Shown here one piece after another: positions 23,701 through 43,800 of a DNA stretch of 64,000 bases. Origin of the DNA: Pyrocephalus nanus (Eukaryota > Chordata > Aves > Passeriformes > Tyrannidae); NCBI GenBank assembly GCA_038380795.1, contig CM076279.1, forward strand, positions 6,897,001-6,961,000, in the 5' to 3' direction. Position 1 is the first letter of the stretch. Each line of letters begins with the position of its first letter. The notes under the pieces are model-generated. The model was not told the DNA's origin. It did not search any database and was given only the letters and a program-made list of their open reading frames with translations. The position numbers and the translations under genes are program-made.

Positions 23701-26700
23701 CATAAACATGCAAAATATACAGTGAAGCATTACGTTCATTTTAAAAACAACTCATCCTAAAGGAAAAAAAAACCTTTATACCTGTCCCTGGTATAAGTAA
23801 AATCCACAGCTCACTGTAACCAACAGGGTTATAGGTGCTGCTGAGAAAACAGATCTCCAAAAAACAAGCATTATCACCCTCTTTAAAGGGAATCATCTTC
23901 CCTTTTAAAAGAAGGCCTGGTGGGAAAGGACCCTGTGCCATCATTAACAGCAGTTTATCTCCTACCTCTTGGCTTGATGGTCCTGGAGCTGCAGCCTGGC
24001 CTCACCCTTATGTCTCGGATGGAAATGGGCAAATAGTCAAAAAATTGATTTCAACATGTCCCTCCCTCACTTCTCCTTTTAAACACGGGGTCCGATGACT
24101 CTGCAAAACCCGGCTGCGCCTGCCCGAGGTTGGCAAGTGCAGGCACAGGACAGAGGAGAGGAAGGTGGTTTTGAAATGAGAAGAGGGACATCCCTGTTCC
24201 TCCTCCTTGGGACTGCCCAGATGGGGTTCCCCCCCTCCAGGAACCACTGGGTGCTCTGGGATCAGTGATTCCACAGGGATGCCAGCCATTTCCCCTTCCT
24301 TGTTTACTGGGGGGGCTCCCAGTTACTTCTCTCCTGCCAGAGGCTCCCCCGAGAGCTTTGAGGGCACCTCACAAAAACTTATGGCAGCTGGGAAGGACTG
24401 AGGGAGCACACAGCACCTCCCACGTCATTTGGGTCATTTTAGGATGATGTCAAGGCAAGCTCCCTTCTTCTGGGAAGAGCAAAGGGGACTTCCAGCCACC
24501 CACACAGGACAGGGCACTTGTGAAAGCTCTGTCACCCCCTTGGGAGCCCCGTGCAGGAGCAGAAGAGCTGCCAGCTCCACTGCAGGGATGTGCAAGGATG
24601 ACTCCAAGGAGGTCACAGACTTCATGTGTAGTCCCCACTCATTTGCCTCGCAGCACCTTGTGAGCACTGGAAAGTGTTTTCACCATCACTGTCATGTGCT
24701 CTGCGTGTGCAGCAGCTTTTTCTTCCACTTCCCTCTCCCAGTGAGATGAATTCAGTGCTGGACTCTGGATTTATCACCCCCTCACTGCAGGGCTGGGACA
24801 GTGGCTGCTCTCACTGCAGGGACAGGGAAGAGGGGACACAGATTTCAAGGCCATTTTATGTGCTGAGTTGAGAGAAGGTGGAAGAACTTGGGGCTGAATC
24901 CCAGACACCTTCCATGACCCATGGTGCCCATTACCCATCTTATCCTGGAGCACACATAGCAAATTATCGACCACCCTCAGCACCAGAGCGCTTCCCTCGT
25001 GGTTTTTGCACCAACAATTCTACACACACACACACCAGAGCCCCTGAGGAGCCTTCCAAGCCCTGTGGAGCCACAGGCTTGGATGACAGGAGGAGGCTGC
25101 AGGGCTGAACCCCTCCCACCACCCCCAGATTCCAGACAGACACACCAAAACATGGAATATTATTGCAGTCCATGCCACAGGCAGAGTGACTGTGTCCCAG
25201 CCAGGGCCCAGCCCTTGCAGAGCAAAGCATGTGGAGGAGGAGGAGGAGACACGACTTGAGCAAGGGAAAGGAAAGGTTTAGAAAGACGGGATTTGCCGAA
25301 CCCAGCTCGCGAATGGAGCCAAGCCAGTACCTTATGCTCCAGAATCCAGGGATCGTAGGAAATGTCAGGCAGGCTGGGAGGACGCAGCAGAGATGGATCC
25401 TGTTCTGTTTGCACCCTGAGGTGTGAGATCCAGCAGCCCCCACAGTGGGTACAAGTCCCTGCTCCTGCTCTCCGTGACCTGGATCCCTTCACATCCCGCT
25501 GGGGCCTCTCAGGATGGCTCAGTGCCGGCCCCTGAGCAAGGAGGGTGCTGAAATACCGGTTTCCAGTTCAGTCTCATGGTGGCAGCTCCTGGAGCTGACT
25601 CACTCGGGAGAGCAAACGGGTGAGTAACACCCGCTCTGGCTGCAGAGAGAACCCTTGACTAAAATAAAGATCCCCACCCTGCCCGTTCTGGCATTTCACA
25701 CCAACCCACAACCCCCCACGTTTGTCACTTGGGCTTTATCTGTGCAGCTTTAACCTGAAACCGTCCCCTGGGCACAGCCTGCCTTGGCTAAACCCACCTC
25801 CACCACACAGCTGGCAGCTCTTCACAGCTGGAGGAGCCTGTGATCCCCCTGCATCGCCAACACGAGCCGCTCCCGGCCAGGGCTGGCCTTGCTCCCGGCT
25901 GCTCCGGGAACAGCTGGATCCAAACTTCACCCTGCGCCTCCCGCCACCTCCAGCAGCACTTGAGAAGGGAGACAGTGCTGTGAGCCAAAGCTCATAAATC
26001 ACGGCATCCATCACGTGGCAGAGACGCAATGTGACCGTCTAGAGGTTCGGAGAGCGGCTTGAAGTCCTCACAGACCTCAAAGGAAGGCACATGCAGAGGA
26101 CAGGGAGGTGCTGGCCAGGTTGGGTTAACCCCAGCCCCTTTGACTGCTCAGTGCATCTCCCCAGCTAGAAAAAAAATATGCAAAGTAATTACTTTTATGC
26201 AGTAAGTTGCATGAAACAGGACCAACTGAGGTAAAATCTGGGCAGAAGGGTGTGGAGGAAGAGGAGGGCTCTGTCTCTTCCTTCATCTGGAGGCAATCCT
26301 GGGCAAGCACACACAGGATGGAGTAATCCTCACTCTGTAAGGATCCTTAATCCTTAAGGATGGAGTGATCCAGGGCAAAGACCTTCCCCAGCCCCCAGGG
26401 ACAGCACCAAGATTTCAGGGCCAACAGTAGGAAATCTCTAAGTAGCACCCACAGTTCCTGCAGCAACACTTTTTGTGTAAGATCTCAAAGCACTTTGGAA
26501 ATACCCAGTTACACCACTCTCCTCCCCAAAGGAGAGAAACAGCCACCTTTTCAGCACGGGGAGCAGACACAAGGGGCAGGGAAGGACTTCTCAGGTGAAG
26601 AGCCTGAGTCACACCAAGGAGACAGAACTGCACATGGGGGTGGAAAACCTCTCTCTGCCCAAGGATTCAGCACTAACTGTTCCCTACGGCTCCTCTTTTC

Positions 26701-27370
26701 CTTCAGGAGTATAATACCATCTAAATACTGGAATTTAATGGCACCAATTTGGCTTTCACATGACATCCCTCTGCTGCTCAGTTGGTTAATGATTAAGGCA
26801 GGGTCCAGAGCTGGAGACGTGTTAATGCACAACATTTCCTGCTGCCCTACTCCCACCCCACTCCAGAGCAGCAGCAGACTTTCAACTGCACTTCCCTGCT
26901 TTAATATTTAAAACCTTTTATGTGGGCAGCAGGACCAGCTGACCCTTCCACGCTCCCTAAGCCCTTTCCCAAGCAGAGAACACCTCCCAGTTCCCGTTAG
27001 GGACACGGCAGCAAGTGCTGAGTGTCTAAGCCAAATTTGGGACTTCAAACAGGGATTCTCACCAGCATCCAGAATTGTGCTGCTCCACTCAGCCCAACCT
27101 GCATCAGCCCTGCCTGGCTGTCTGACTTGCCCCAGCCTTTTGGCCCCACAGCTTCAGCATTCCCAAAATGTGCTCCACTTCCCATCAGCACTCTCCAAGC
27201 ACACAGGAATACCGTGCTCAGTCTCTTTGTTCCGCTCCTCCTCCCCTCCCCACAGACCATGCCCAGCTCCAGCCTGGCAGAACGGGAACATTCAACCCCA
27301 AACCACTGCGAAAAGCCCACAGTTCAAAAGCCAGATTTAGCTCAGGGACACCCGTGCTGAGGAAAAGAAT
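20761..27370. other. 6.6-kb interval without a recognisable gene (UNC13D to WBP2)
   Basis: Open frames on both strands here are short, have unspecific translations, and lack the splice-and-domain pattern seen in the flanking genes. I recognised no repeat family. A TGACTCA AP-1/MAF core stands at 25596-25602, and (CA) and (GGA) runs occur near 25022 and 25232. This is the largest gene-free stretch between two genes in the window and could hold regulatory DNA or an undetected non-coding RNA, but nothing proves either. Confidence 0.6.
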
Positions 27371-35875
<8,505 letters not shown>

Positions 35876-36140
35876 CGCCGCCGCCTCCTCCTCCTCCTCC
35901 TCCTCCTCCTCCTCCTCCTCCTCCTCACAGCATCCACCCCGCTCTGCGCCTGCGCGGGGAAAAAAGTGACGCCTGAGGGCGCGCCGAGCATGCTGGGAGT
36001 CGCAGTCCGTCCGAAACACACAGAAAAAGATTTCTGCCTGTCTGCGCGGGGCATGCTGGGAGTTGTAGTCCGCGCCCTCCCTCTGAACCATCTTACTTTG
36101 TCACGCAGTGCATTCTGGGAGTTGCAGTCCGCCCGCCGGC
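35876..36140 (-). promoter_or_regulatory. WBP2: WBP2 5' UTR and CpG-rich promoter with three ZNF143/THAP11-type motifs
   Basis: Directly 5' of the WBP2 ATG is a GGA repeat (see separate entry), then GC-rich DNA. Three copies of an ACTACA-nn-TCCCAGCATGC-like element lie on the minus strand at 35988-36009, 36051-36072 and 36110-36131, about 60 bp apart and all in the gene's orientation. This motif is known as the Staf/ZNF143-THAP11-HCFC1 promoter element of housekeeping genes. There is no TATA box. The promoter assignment combines position, CpG content and motif. Confidence 0.75.
35884..35926 (-). repeat. WBP2: (GGA)n repeat in the WBP2 5' UTR, adjacent to the ATG
   Basis: About 14 uninterrupted CTC/GAG triplets on the plus strand give (GGA)n in the sense strand, ending 8 nt upstream of the start codon at 35873-35875. 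If transcription starts further upstream, the run is in the mRNA leader. Four or more GGA repeats can form a G-tetrad structure. Confidence 0.88.
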
Positions 36141-36149
36141 CGCCATGAC

Positions 36150-39100
36150 ACACACGCCCCTCCCCTCAGGGAGCTGGGTGTCATGGCGGGCCTGCTGTGT
36201 ATAATTGCCATGTCCGGTGGAGTGAAATAAAAATAATTCCCCATAGCCGGTGGTTCTGCACATAGAATGAGGTTTAGCCCCTTTAAACAGCGAAGGGGCT
36301 CCCCTTTCGACAAATTCTTTTTGTCATTCACGTTTGAGGCGCTTCTCATGTTTCGCACACTTGAAAACGCATTTTTGAGCCTGATACTGGGCTGGTTTCC
36401 GTACTAGAATCGAGCCCATCCGAAAATTACCCCTGCTAAACTACCGAAAATTTATATTGGAGCGTGTGGTAAACTGGAAGGACTAACCAGCTGCCCTATA
36501 AACAAGCAAGGACTGTGTGTATCTGTCTGTCTGTCTGCTGGGAATCTGGGAGCAGGGAAATACCTGTGGCATTTGCAGAGCTGCAGGGAGGGTCTCATCT
36601 CCTGCCTCCAGGTGTGCAAGTAGGAGGAACTCCTAAAAAATTAACGACTGCATAATTTCATTAAAAGCAGGAGCCCTGAAAAACTAATCAGCTGTTTCGA
36701 AGGGCTCCCTCAGATCAATAACTGACAACTGTATATCAATAATTCACAAATAAGGGCATATATTACCCTAAATTACATCTTTTTCTATGGGTTTGACCTT
36801 TTCCCTGCAGGGTTTGTAGCCCAGCCCTGTCCGAGTGCCTGAGAACCAGATGCGGGGGGGGGGGGGGGGGGAAGCAGAGAAACTAAATAATGGAAACAAG
36901 ATTTAAATAAATACAGTGACATAATCTGTACGGTTCTTGGCAAGAAAAGAACAAGTTTGTGCTTTTCATATCCGCTTTTTCAGTAAGCAGTAAGTTTCCC
37001 TTTTAAGAAACAGCTCTAACAAACAGTCCTGATTCTTCTCCTATTAAAGTCAGGAGCAGAATCCACTCGGCTGCCACTAAAGTGCCCAGCTGAGGCATTG
37101 CCACTTCGCACGAAATATCAAATAACAATCAAATAACCCACCTATTAACATTTTTCTCCGAGCTCCAACTAGCATTTGGTATTAAGAAATGCAGTCTTCA
37201 CTTAAAAAAGGAGGCTGGTGTAATTGCTAGTGTGTAGGGGAAGCTCTAGACCTCCTCATAGCATAGAAAACCTTGAAAATTTATACTCGAAAACTTGAAA
37301 ACACGAAGGAAAAAACTACCTAATCTGTTCATCTTTGTTGTTTCTAAGCTGAGGACAGACATAGAAGAGAGAACTGAGACAATTCATTGTTTTGAATTGC
37401 CCAGGGCTGACAATATTGTTATTGGATTTTATTATTCTTCCGCTCCTTTTGCAGTCCAGCAATAAAAATGTGTATTTGGCACAATTCCCTTAGACAAACT
37501 TGGAAAATAAAATCTGCGTACAGGACACAGAAAAATAAACATGAGATAATGGGACAACTCGACTGGTTTGGTAATTAAAGGAAAGACAACCCAGAGCGAT
37601 GTCTGTATAGTATTTAATGGCAAATCATAATCTCTAACATCATTATATTATTCTGTTACGGTTTATTCACACACTGTAAAATACTCTACAGTAGCTATAT
37701 TTAAAAAATCCTAATTAAAAAGAGGAACACTCTGTGACAGCAGAAATAACTCAAGGGAACACGGAAAGGCTGTTTAAGTTGCCAAGTGCTATCTATCCAT
37801 CTAAACTCATCTCACACCCCATTTAGCCCTTTGTTTACACCAAAACCAGGGATCCAGAGCTGGCGTAGTGCACGTTTCCCAGTCATTCCAGTTTACACCC
37901 CAAATTATCGGCAGCACGGAGCAAACTCCGATCCAGCTCCCAGGGGGGTTTGCTCCTGTCTTAAATGGGTCCGAATTTGCTGCATGCCCTAAACCTGGAG
38001 GGTTCATAGCGCTTCCAACCTGGATAAAAGCAAAGCAGCAGGAAGGAGAGGCTTGGATAGCAATTCCCAACTGCAGCACGCCCACAGGAGCCCCCCAAAC
38101 TCTCCTTGGAGCCACATCCCAGCACCCCAACTCCTGGAGCAGGGATGAGTTCAGCCAAACAGCAGCACTACCAGGCACAAACCCTGAACACCAGACGTGT
38201 CCTCCTGAGCTGCTCCCACGTGGTGACAGGATGGAAAAAGATAGGACAGGATCCACCCCCCCAAACCTCCCAAACCCTGAAGGAGTTCAGAGGTTTGTGC
38301 CTGTTCACTGGGCAGCACAGGGAAGGGCGGGATGCACGGCTCCAGCGTGGGTTTCCCCTCGGAGCAATCAACGCAAACAAAACAGGGCAAAGACCCAGAT
38401 CTGCTGTGTTTACTCTGGCAAAACTCCTTGCCGCGAACGGTGGGAGTTTTGCCCGAATAAATGGGATTTAGGGCTCAGATAGAGCCGAGATGGGGGGGCC
38501 CCCATGTGACACCCCTTCCTGCAGGCGTGCAGCAGAGAGGAAGGTTACCTTCCTCCTCCTCCCGGGACGTGACCATGCTCCTGCACGCCTCTACCTTTCT
38601 TATCCAGTACGGAATTCCTGATCCCAAGTTCCCCTCGGTGTTCACAAAGCAGCAGCTGAAGCCTGCACTGTGTCACCGCTGACATCTCGTGCAAGAGCTG
38701 AGCTCTGCAGGAGCGCCGCTGGCGCCAGGCAAACAGAGCGGGCTTGGAGCTCAGGGCACAGGGAATGAATTCCCATCTGGACAGAAGTCTGGGCTGCATT
38801 CCCACACCAGCCAGGAAAGGCCAAGATTTCAGCTGAAGATTTCACCCTGGAAGCCCTGCTGCTCCTTTCCCCACTGCTTGCAGCATTTTAGGAGTCACCG
38901 CATGTGGAGGAGGAGGAGAAGGAATTTGCAGACAGATCCCAGCAAGCCCCTTCCCAAAATAACTCACCAGCCCTGCCCTGGCGAGGGGGTGGCTACACTC
39001 AGCCTCTTCATCCACTCAGATGTCCCAGTTTTCTGGGGACTGGCACCTCTTCCTATGCCAGGAGGAACTGGCAGTGCTGGCAAAGGAGTCACAGTAAAGG

Positions 39101-39690
39101 AGCCTCAGTGTGTAAACGTGGCTTTACATGTAAACGTGGCTTTAACTTCAAACCCCTTGGCTTTGTGCCTGCCTTTTATTCATGTTCACTTTTTTCCCTT
39201 GGCTCCCCTTGAATATACCACTATGATTTCCAGCTTATCCTTTAGGGAAAATATATATATATATTCATATATTTAGCTAAAAGGGCCATTTTCCACCCCT
39301 GCTGACTGTTGTAGCGTCATCACTGACTCGCTCATGCCAGCAAAGAGCCTGACCCTCTATATTTTCTCTCTAGGTGCATATTACACAGCACTATGATTCT
39401 GTAAAGCAAGCTTTGGGAGGTAGGTAGCAAAATAATCCCAGAAAAAATAAACTTGTGGAAAGGTACACTGTGCTGAGACAGGGGCTGCTCTGTGCCACCC
39501 ATACAGGCAGTATTTCTGCGTTTTTCCTCTGGAAAAGCTCCCTTGGGACACATGAACTGGCATTTTTGGCTCTCAGCTTCAAGTTTCCACCTTTCCTGAA
39601 GGGAATAGTATTCCCTCTTGCTTGAGAGTAGTTTTTGTTAATTGTTACTTATTCCCAGAGCCTAAACGGTCATTTAGTAACTGACTGATG
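36150..39690. other. 3.5-kb interval without a recognisable gene (WBP2 to TRIM47)
   Basis: No coding exon is supported. It contains an 8-bp inverted repeat AGCCCCTT/AAGGGGCT with a 9-nt loop at 36276-36300, an uninterrupted G18 run at 36854-36871, and a 17-18 bp direct duplication of TGTAAACGTGGCTTTA near 39111-39144. From 36.6 to 37.8 kb it is AT-rich. A minus-strand AATAAA at 39175-39180 could be a distal TRIM47 signal. Confidence 0.6.
36854..36871. repeat. Homopolymer G18
   Basis: Eighteen consecutive G lie in non-coding sequence. Such runs are length-unstable and prone to sequencing or assembly error. Confidence 0.9.
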
Positions 39691-40870
39691 CTGCATCTTT
39701 TATTGATGTGATCACAGCTGTCTCTAAAACAGACCATTCGTCCCTGGGACATATTCACAGCACCTCTGTCACTTAAAAAAACTCTCTAAGCTATGGGGCA
39801 TGTTTGCAGCTCAAGTGTACCCAGGGTTCTTGAAGAGTTAGGAGTTTACAGCATTAAAATCCCTTAAAATAAGAGGGTCAACAAAAACGAGGGGGAAAAT
39901 CTGGCTGTAAAGCTTTGGAAAGCAGTTCCCAAGGAATGTGTCTACAGAAAGCACATCCTCAAAATTTGGTTTGTGCTGCTCCCTTCACCATGTCCAGGCA
40001 GGAATTTTCTCCCTTTCCCAGCTGGGATTTTCAGCTGTGGTGGGGAACAGCCCTGTGGCCACAGGGCTCCAACACACGCAGGACCATGGCTTTTCCCAAA
40101 CCAGCCTGGCCACAGAGCAGCATCCAAAATACCCACTGGCTGCAGTGCAAGTGAGGGCACAGATCTTTGTTTCATGTTTGCAGCATTAGTGGGTAGCCAG
40201 CCCTGCAAGGAGTGGTGCTGCATCACCACAGCATCACCCAGCACCCAGCCAGGCTCCTTCACATCCCTCTCCCCCACACCAAGGCACGGCGGTGATGTGG
40301 GCACGGGAAAAGTGACCACATCTGTTTTGGGGCTTCCCCTGGTCCACACTGGGCTTGCTAGGTCAAAGGCACTTCATAAGGAGCATTTGGAAGGTGTCAA
40401 AGAGCCAGCACTTAAAAAAGCATCAGTGACACAGAAGCCAGAGACAAGGCACAAAGCGGAGCATCTGTGCGAGTCGCCAGGGCAGGGCAAGCACATGTGA
40501 AGGAGGGGGACTGGGCAGCTGGCCAAGGTACAGCTTCAAACCCATGTGGCACTTCTCCTGAGCAGCACACTTTACCAAGAAAGGCTTGTCGCGGTCCCTG
40601 ATGTCCAGAAAGGGAAGCTGAGGGGCAGGGAGCAGCACAGAGACTCGCCCAAGTTCGCTCAGCAGCCCAGCGGCAGAGCCGGAGCTCGGATCCAGCCCCC
40701 TCCTGGCTCCCAGCCCGTGGCTCTGCCCGCCAGACGGCTTCATCCAGCCCTGGGTCACCAACAGCACAGAGGGAGGGCTGCCAAAGAGAGACAAAGGGAG
40801 GCTGTGATGGTAGCAATACCCTGCAGGAGAGACTTCTGTGGGCCTTCCCGCGCTCCCGCTGTCCGGGCAG
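39691..40870 (-). other. TRIM47: TRIM47 3' UTR
   Basis: Sequence after the TRIM47 stop; the first minus-strand AATAAA is the complement of 39699-39704, giving a UTR of about 1.2 kb. No competing gene lies between. The extent is inferred from the hexamer only. Confidence 0.5.
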
Positions 40871-43800
40871 TTACCGACGCTTTAGCACCGAGACACAGTC
40901 CTTCTTCAGCGGCCCGATCTGCAGGTGGGCATCCACACTCTCCAGGAAGAAGGCTGGCTTCAGCTTGCACGAGAAAAGAGAGCCAAAGTGGTGGTTGATC
41001 TTGTTCTGGAACGGGTCAGACTTCCCCTTGGTGAAAGGCGAGACCTTGAGCTGCCGCAGGCAGGTCATCTTGGAGTCCTTGACCCCGTAGAAGGTTAAGG
41101 CCTTTTCCGAATACTCCAGGAAGACCCCGATGGTTTGGAAGAACGGCTGCTGGATGACGGACTCGAAGCCCCCAAACCAGGCCACGTAGTTCTGCCCGTT
41201 CCACTGGAGGCAGCAGGAGCGGTCGTTGCGGCCCAGGCGGCCCCGGTTGTAGGCCTCCCGCGGGTCGAAGTCCTCGGCGATGACCCCGATGCTGACCCAG
41301 CCGTCGATGAGCTCCACCTCCCAGTAGTAGTTGCCCCGGTTCATGAGGTTCAAACCCAGCACCTGCTCGCAGTTGATGAAGCGGGTCGGGCTCTCTGGGT
41401 AGGGGATGGGGCACAGCACCCGCTTGGCCCCTTTGGTGCCGAACAGCTGGATGAACTTGTCGGCCGTGTCGCTGTCCAGGTCAATGATGAAGGCAACTGG
41501 GTGGGGCAAGAAGGAGAAATGAGGATGAGGAGGGAAATCCTGCCAGCCCTCCCTGCTCTGATCCCTCTGCCCCAGCTTTTGACAAATAGCATGATCCCTT
41601 CTGACTTGTCCCATCACTACCCTTGCTTTTAAATCCCATGTCAAATTTCAATCAATGAGGATCAGGGACTGAAAGAGCTGATGGTCCTATAAGCAGGATG
41701 AATACAGGGCAGAGGAAGGAGCAGAGGGGCTGCTCAGTGAGCTCAACTATGATACCATCACATCTACCTGAGAGAGTGGTGGTAGGAAAATCCCATATAA
41801 AAGCTGATTTCAGGTAACCACAGACAAACCTGTCAGGGAGGGACCCTGAGAAGATGGGAGACCAGCCAGGCATGTCACAGCTACAAACCCACTGCTCCTT
41901 GTGGTCAGCTTGCATTGCACTGTGGCTCCCACAGGAGCAGATGTAGCCACCAACAAGCAAGGCCACGTGAGAACCACCACAGGATCACAAACAGAGGGGA
42001 TCTGCAGTGGGAACAGCCCTGGATATCTGTTACTATCGACTGCATTGCACATCTGAACCATGGTGTGCCCCAACCCAAGAGCAGCAGCAGAGCACACCCA
42101 GCTTGAACACAGGGCCCAGTGGGCTGCACTGTGCCACCAAGGCAGATCTTGTGCCCTGTGGACATCCCTGTGGTGACCCCATAACTCCTGTAAGGCTGGG
42201 GGGACACAAGGTGGAGTGTAGGAGCTCAAGCCCAGCCCTGCCCCCTCCAGCCTCAGCCCCTTGTGCCCCACTCTGCTCAGCCACTGCATGATCCCTCTCA
42301 CCAGCCCAGTGCCTGCAGCAAACAAGGCAGATGCACAAACTCTGATCTAATTTAGCAGAGGATCCAATTTTGTCAAGGGCTGGAAGGCAGCAGGAATTAC
42401 ACAGGATGTCTGCAGCCTCCCTGGGGCAGCTGGGCCGGCAGAACCACAGACAAGGGGAAAATAAGTATCACCAGCGTAACCAGATTATGACTGTTGTCAG
42501 GAAAGCAAGGAGGTTTCCTTGTTTGCCAAGCAGTATTTCCTCTGGTGGCAGCAGCGCTCCTGCCAGCCGTGGGCTCGGGATCAGCGCTGGCCGGGCATGT
42601 GGGAAGGAGAGAGGAAAGGGAAGGTGGACCTTAGCAACAACTGCCAAAGCAAAAGTCCCTCGCTTACATTTCAGGAAATAATCACGGCTCTCCAGGCAGG
42701 CAGGATCGTTTGACTTGTCTGGAAACCGGGATTCGGCCAACGCTGCGGAGACAGGGACGGAAGGGTTTGCACAGCAGAGAAACCAAACCAGTGAGGGTGT
42801 TACTGGAGCATCACCCCCTGCCCAGCACCCTGGTGGTACCCAGCTGTGTCTCCTGCATCCCCACTTCCCCTGCACATCCCTAATGGCTCCCACACAGGGA
42901 AGCACAGACACCGCTTTTGCCACCCCAAGGAGACAGGCAGGGGGGCAAGGAGCTGGCTGCAATTCCCCATGGGAATCTGAGCAAATGAGTGAGGAGAGAG
43001 CTCAGGTTAAATGAGAGAGCACGGGAGAGAGCTGCCACATTGGCATTCTATCCCTGGCAGGTTTGGGAGATCACAGCCTGCCCCATGAAGAGGATCATCT
43101 ATCCTGGGAAGAAGAGTCCCCTTTCACGGGAGGCCACTTTGGCCACCTGCCCTCTCCCGCAGGGCCCTGCCTAACTCCCAGGCTGTTTGTTGCCTCTCCA
43201 GCCTCCGGTCTCTGTGGAAAAATTCACAAAACCTCAAACAGGCGTAAGCCCAGACAGGGATTGTGCAACATGCAGGGAACCCATGCTGAGCAGCTTCCAG
43301 GGCTGGAGGGAGAGGGGCCAGTGCTCGTGGGGGACATCGAACCCACAGACATCTCCCAGCTGTGCAAGGAGGAAGGGGAGGGTGATGGGGAGACCTCCAG
43401 GCAAAGAGACTGGCTGAGCACAAACCTTCCTCCATCTCCTGGTAGTTCAGCCCATCAATTCCTTTCCCCTGCAAGTGGTTCCACTGGTTTTTGCAGGCAG
43501 TGGACAGCACATCCTTCACGGCGCCCACAACTTGGGTGCACTTGGTGAAGTTCAGCTCGTTCTGGAAGCTTGGAGCAGGGGAGTGGTTTTCTTCCATGGC
43601 TACTTTTAAGGCCTGAAATTCCTTGAGCCAAAAAAGACAGAGTTTCAGGAGTTTTCAAACAAGCCAAAGTTGTCTCTTGTTCCGTGACCCCACCCAGCCC
43701 TGGAGGATTTGGGAACTGGCAGCTCTCAGGACTTGGCCCAAGGACAGCCTTCACAAGGGAGGAGAGCTCTTTCCCAGCCACGTGTTCCTGGAACCTGCTC

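Noticed and set aside
36240..36500. Possible snRNA or histone-type stem-loop gene
   Set aside because: Only an 8-bp hairpin is present. No Sm site, PSE-type promoter or recognised RNA family sequence could be identified.
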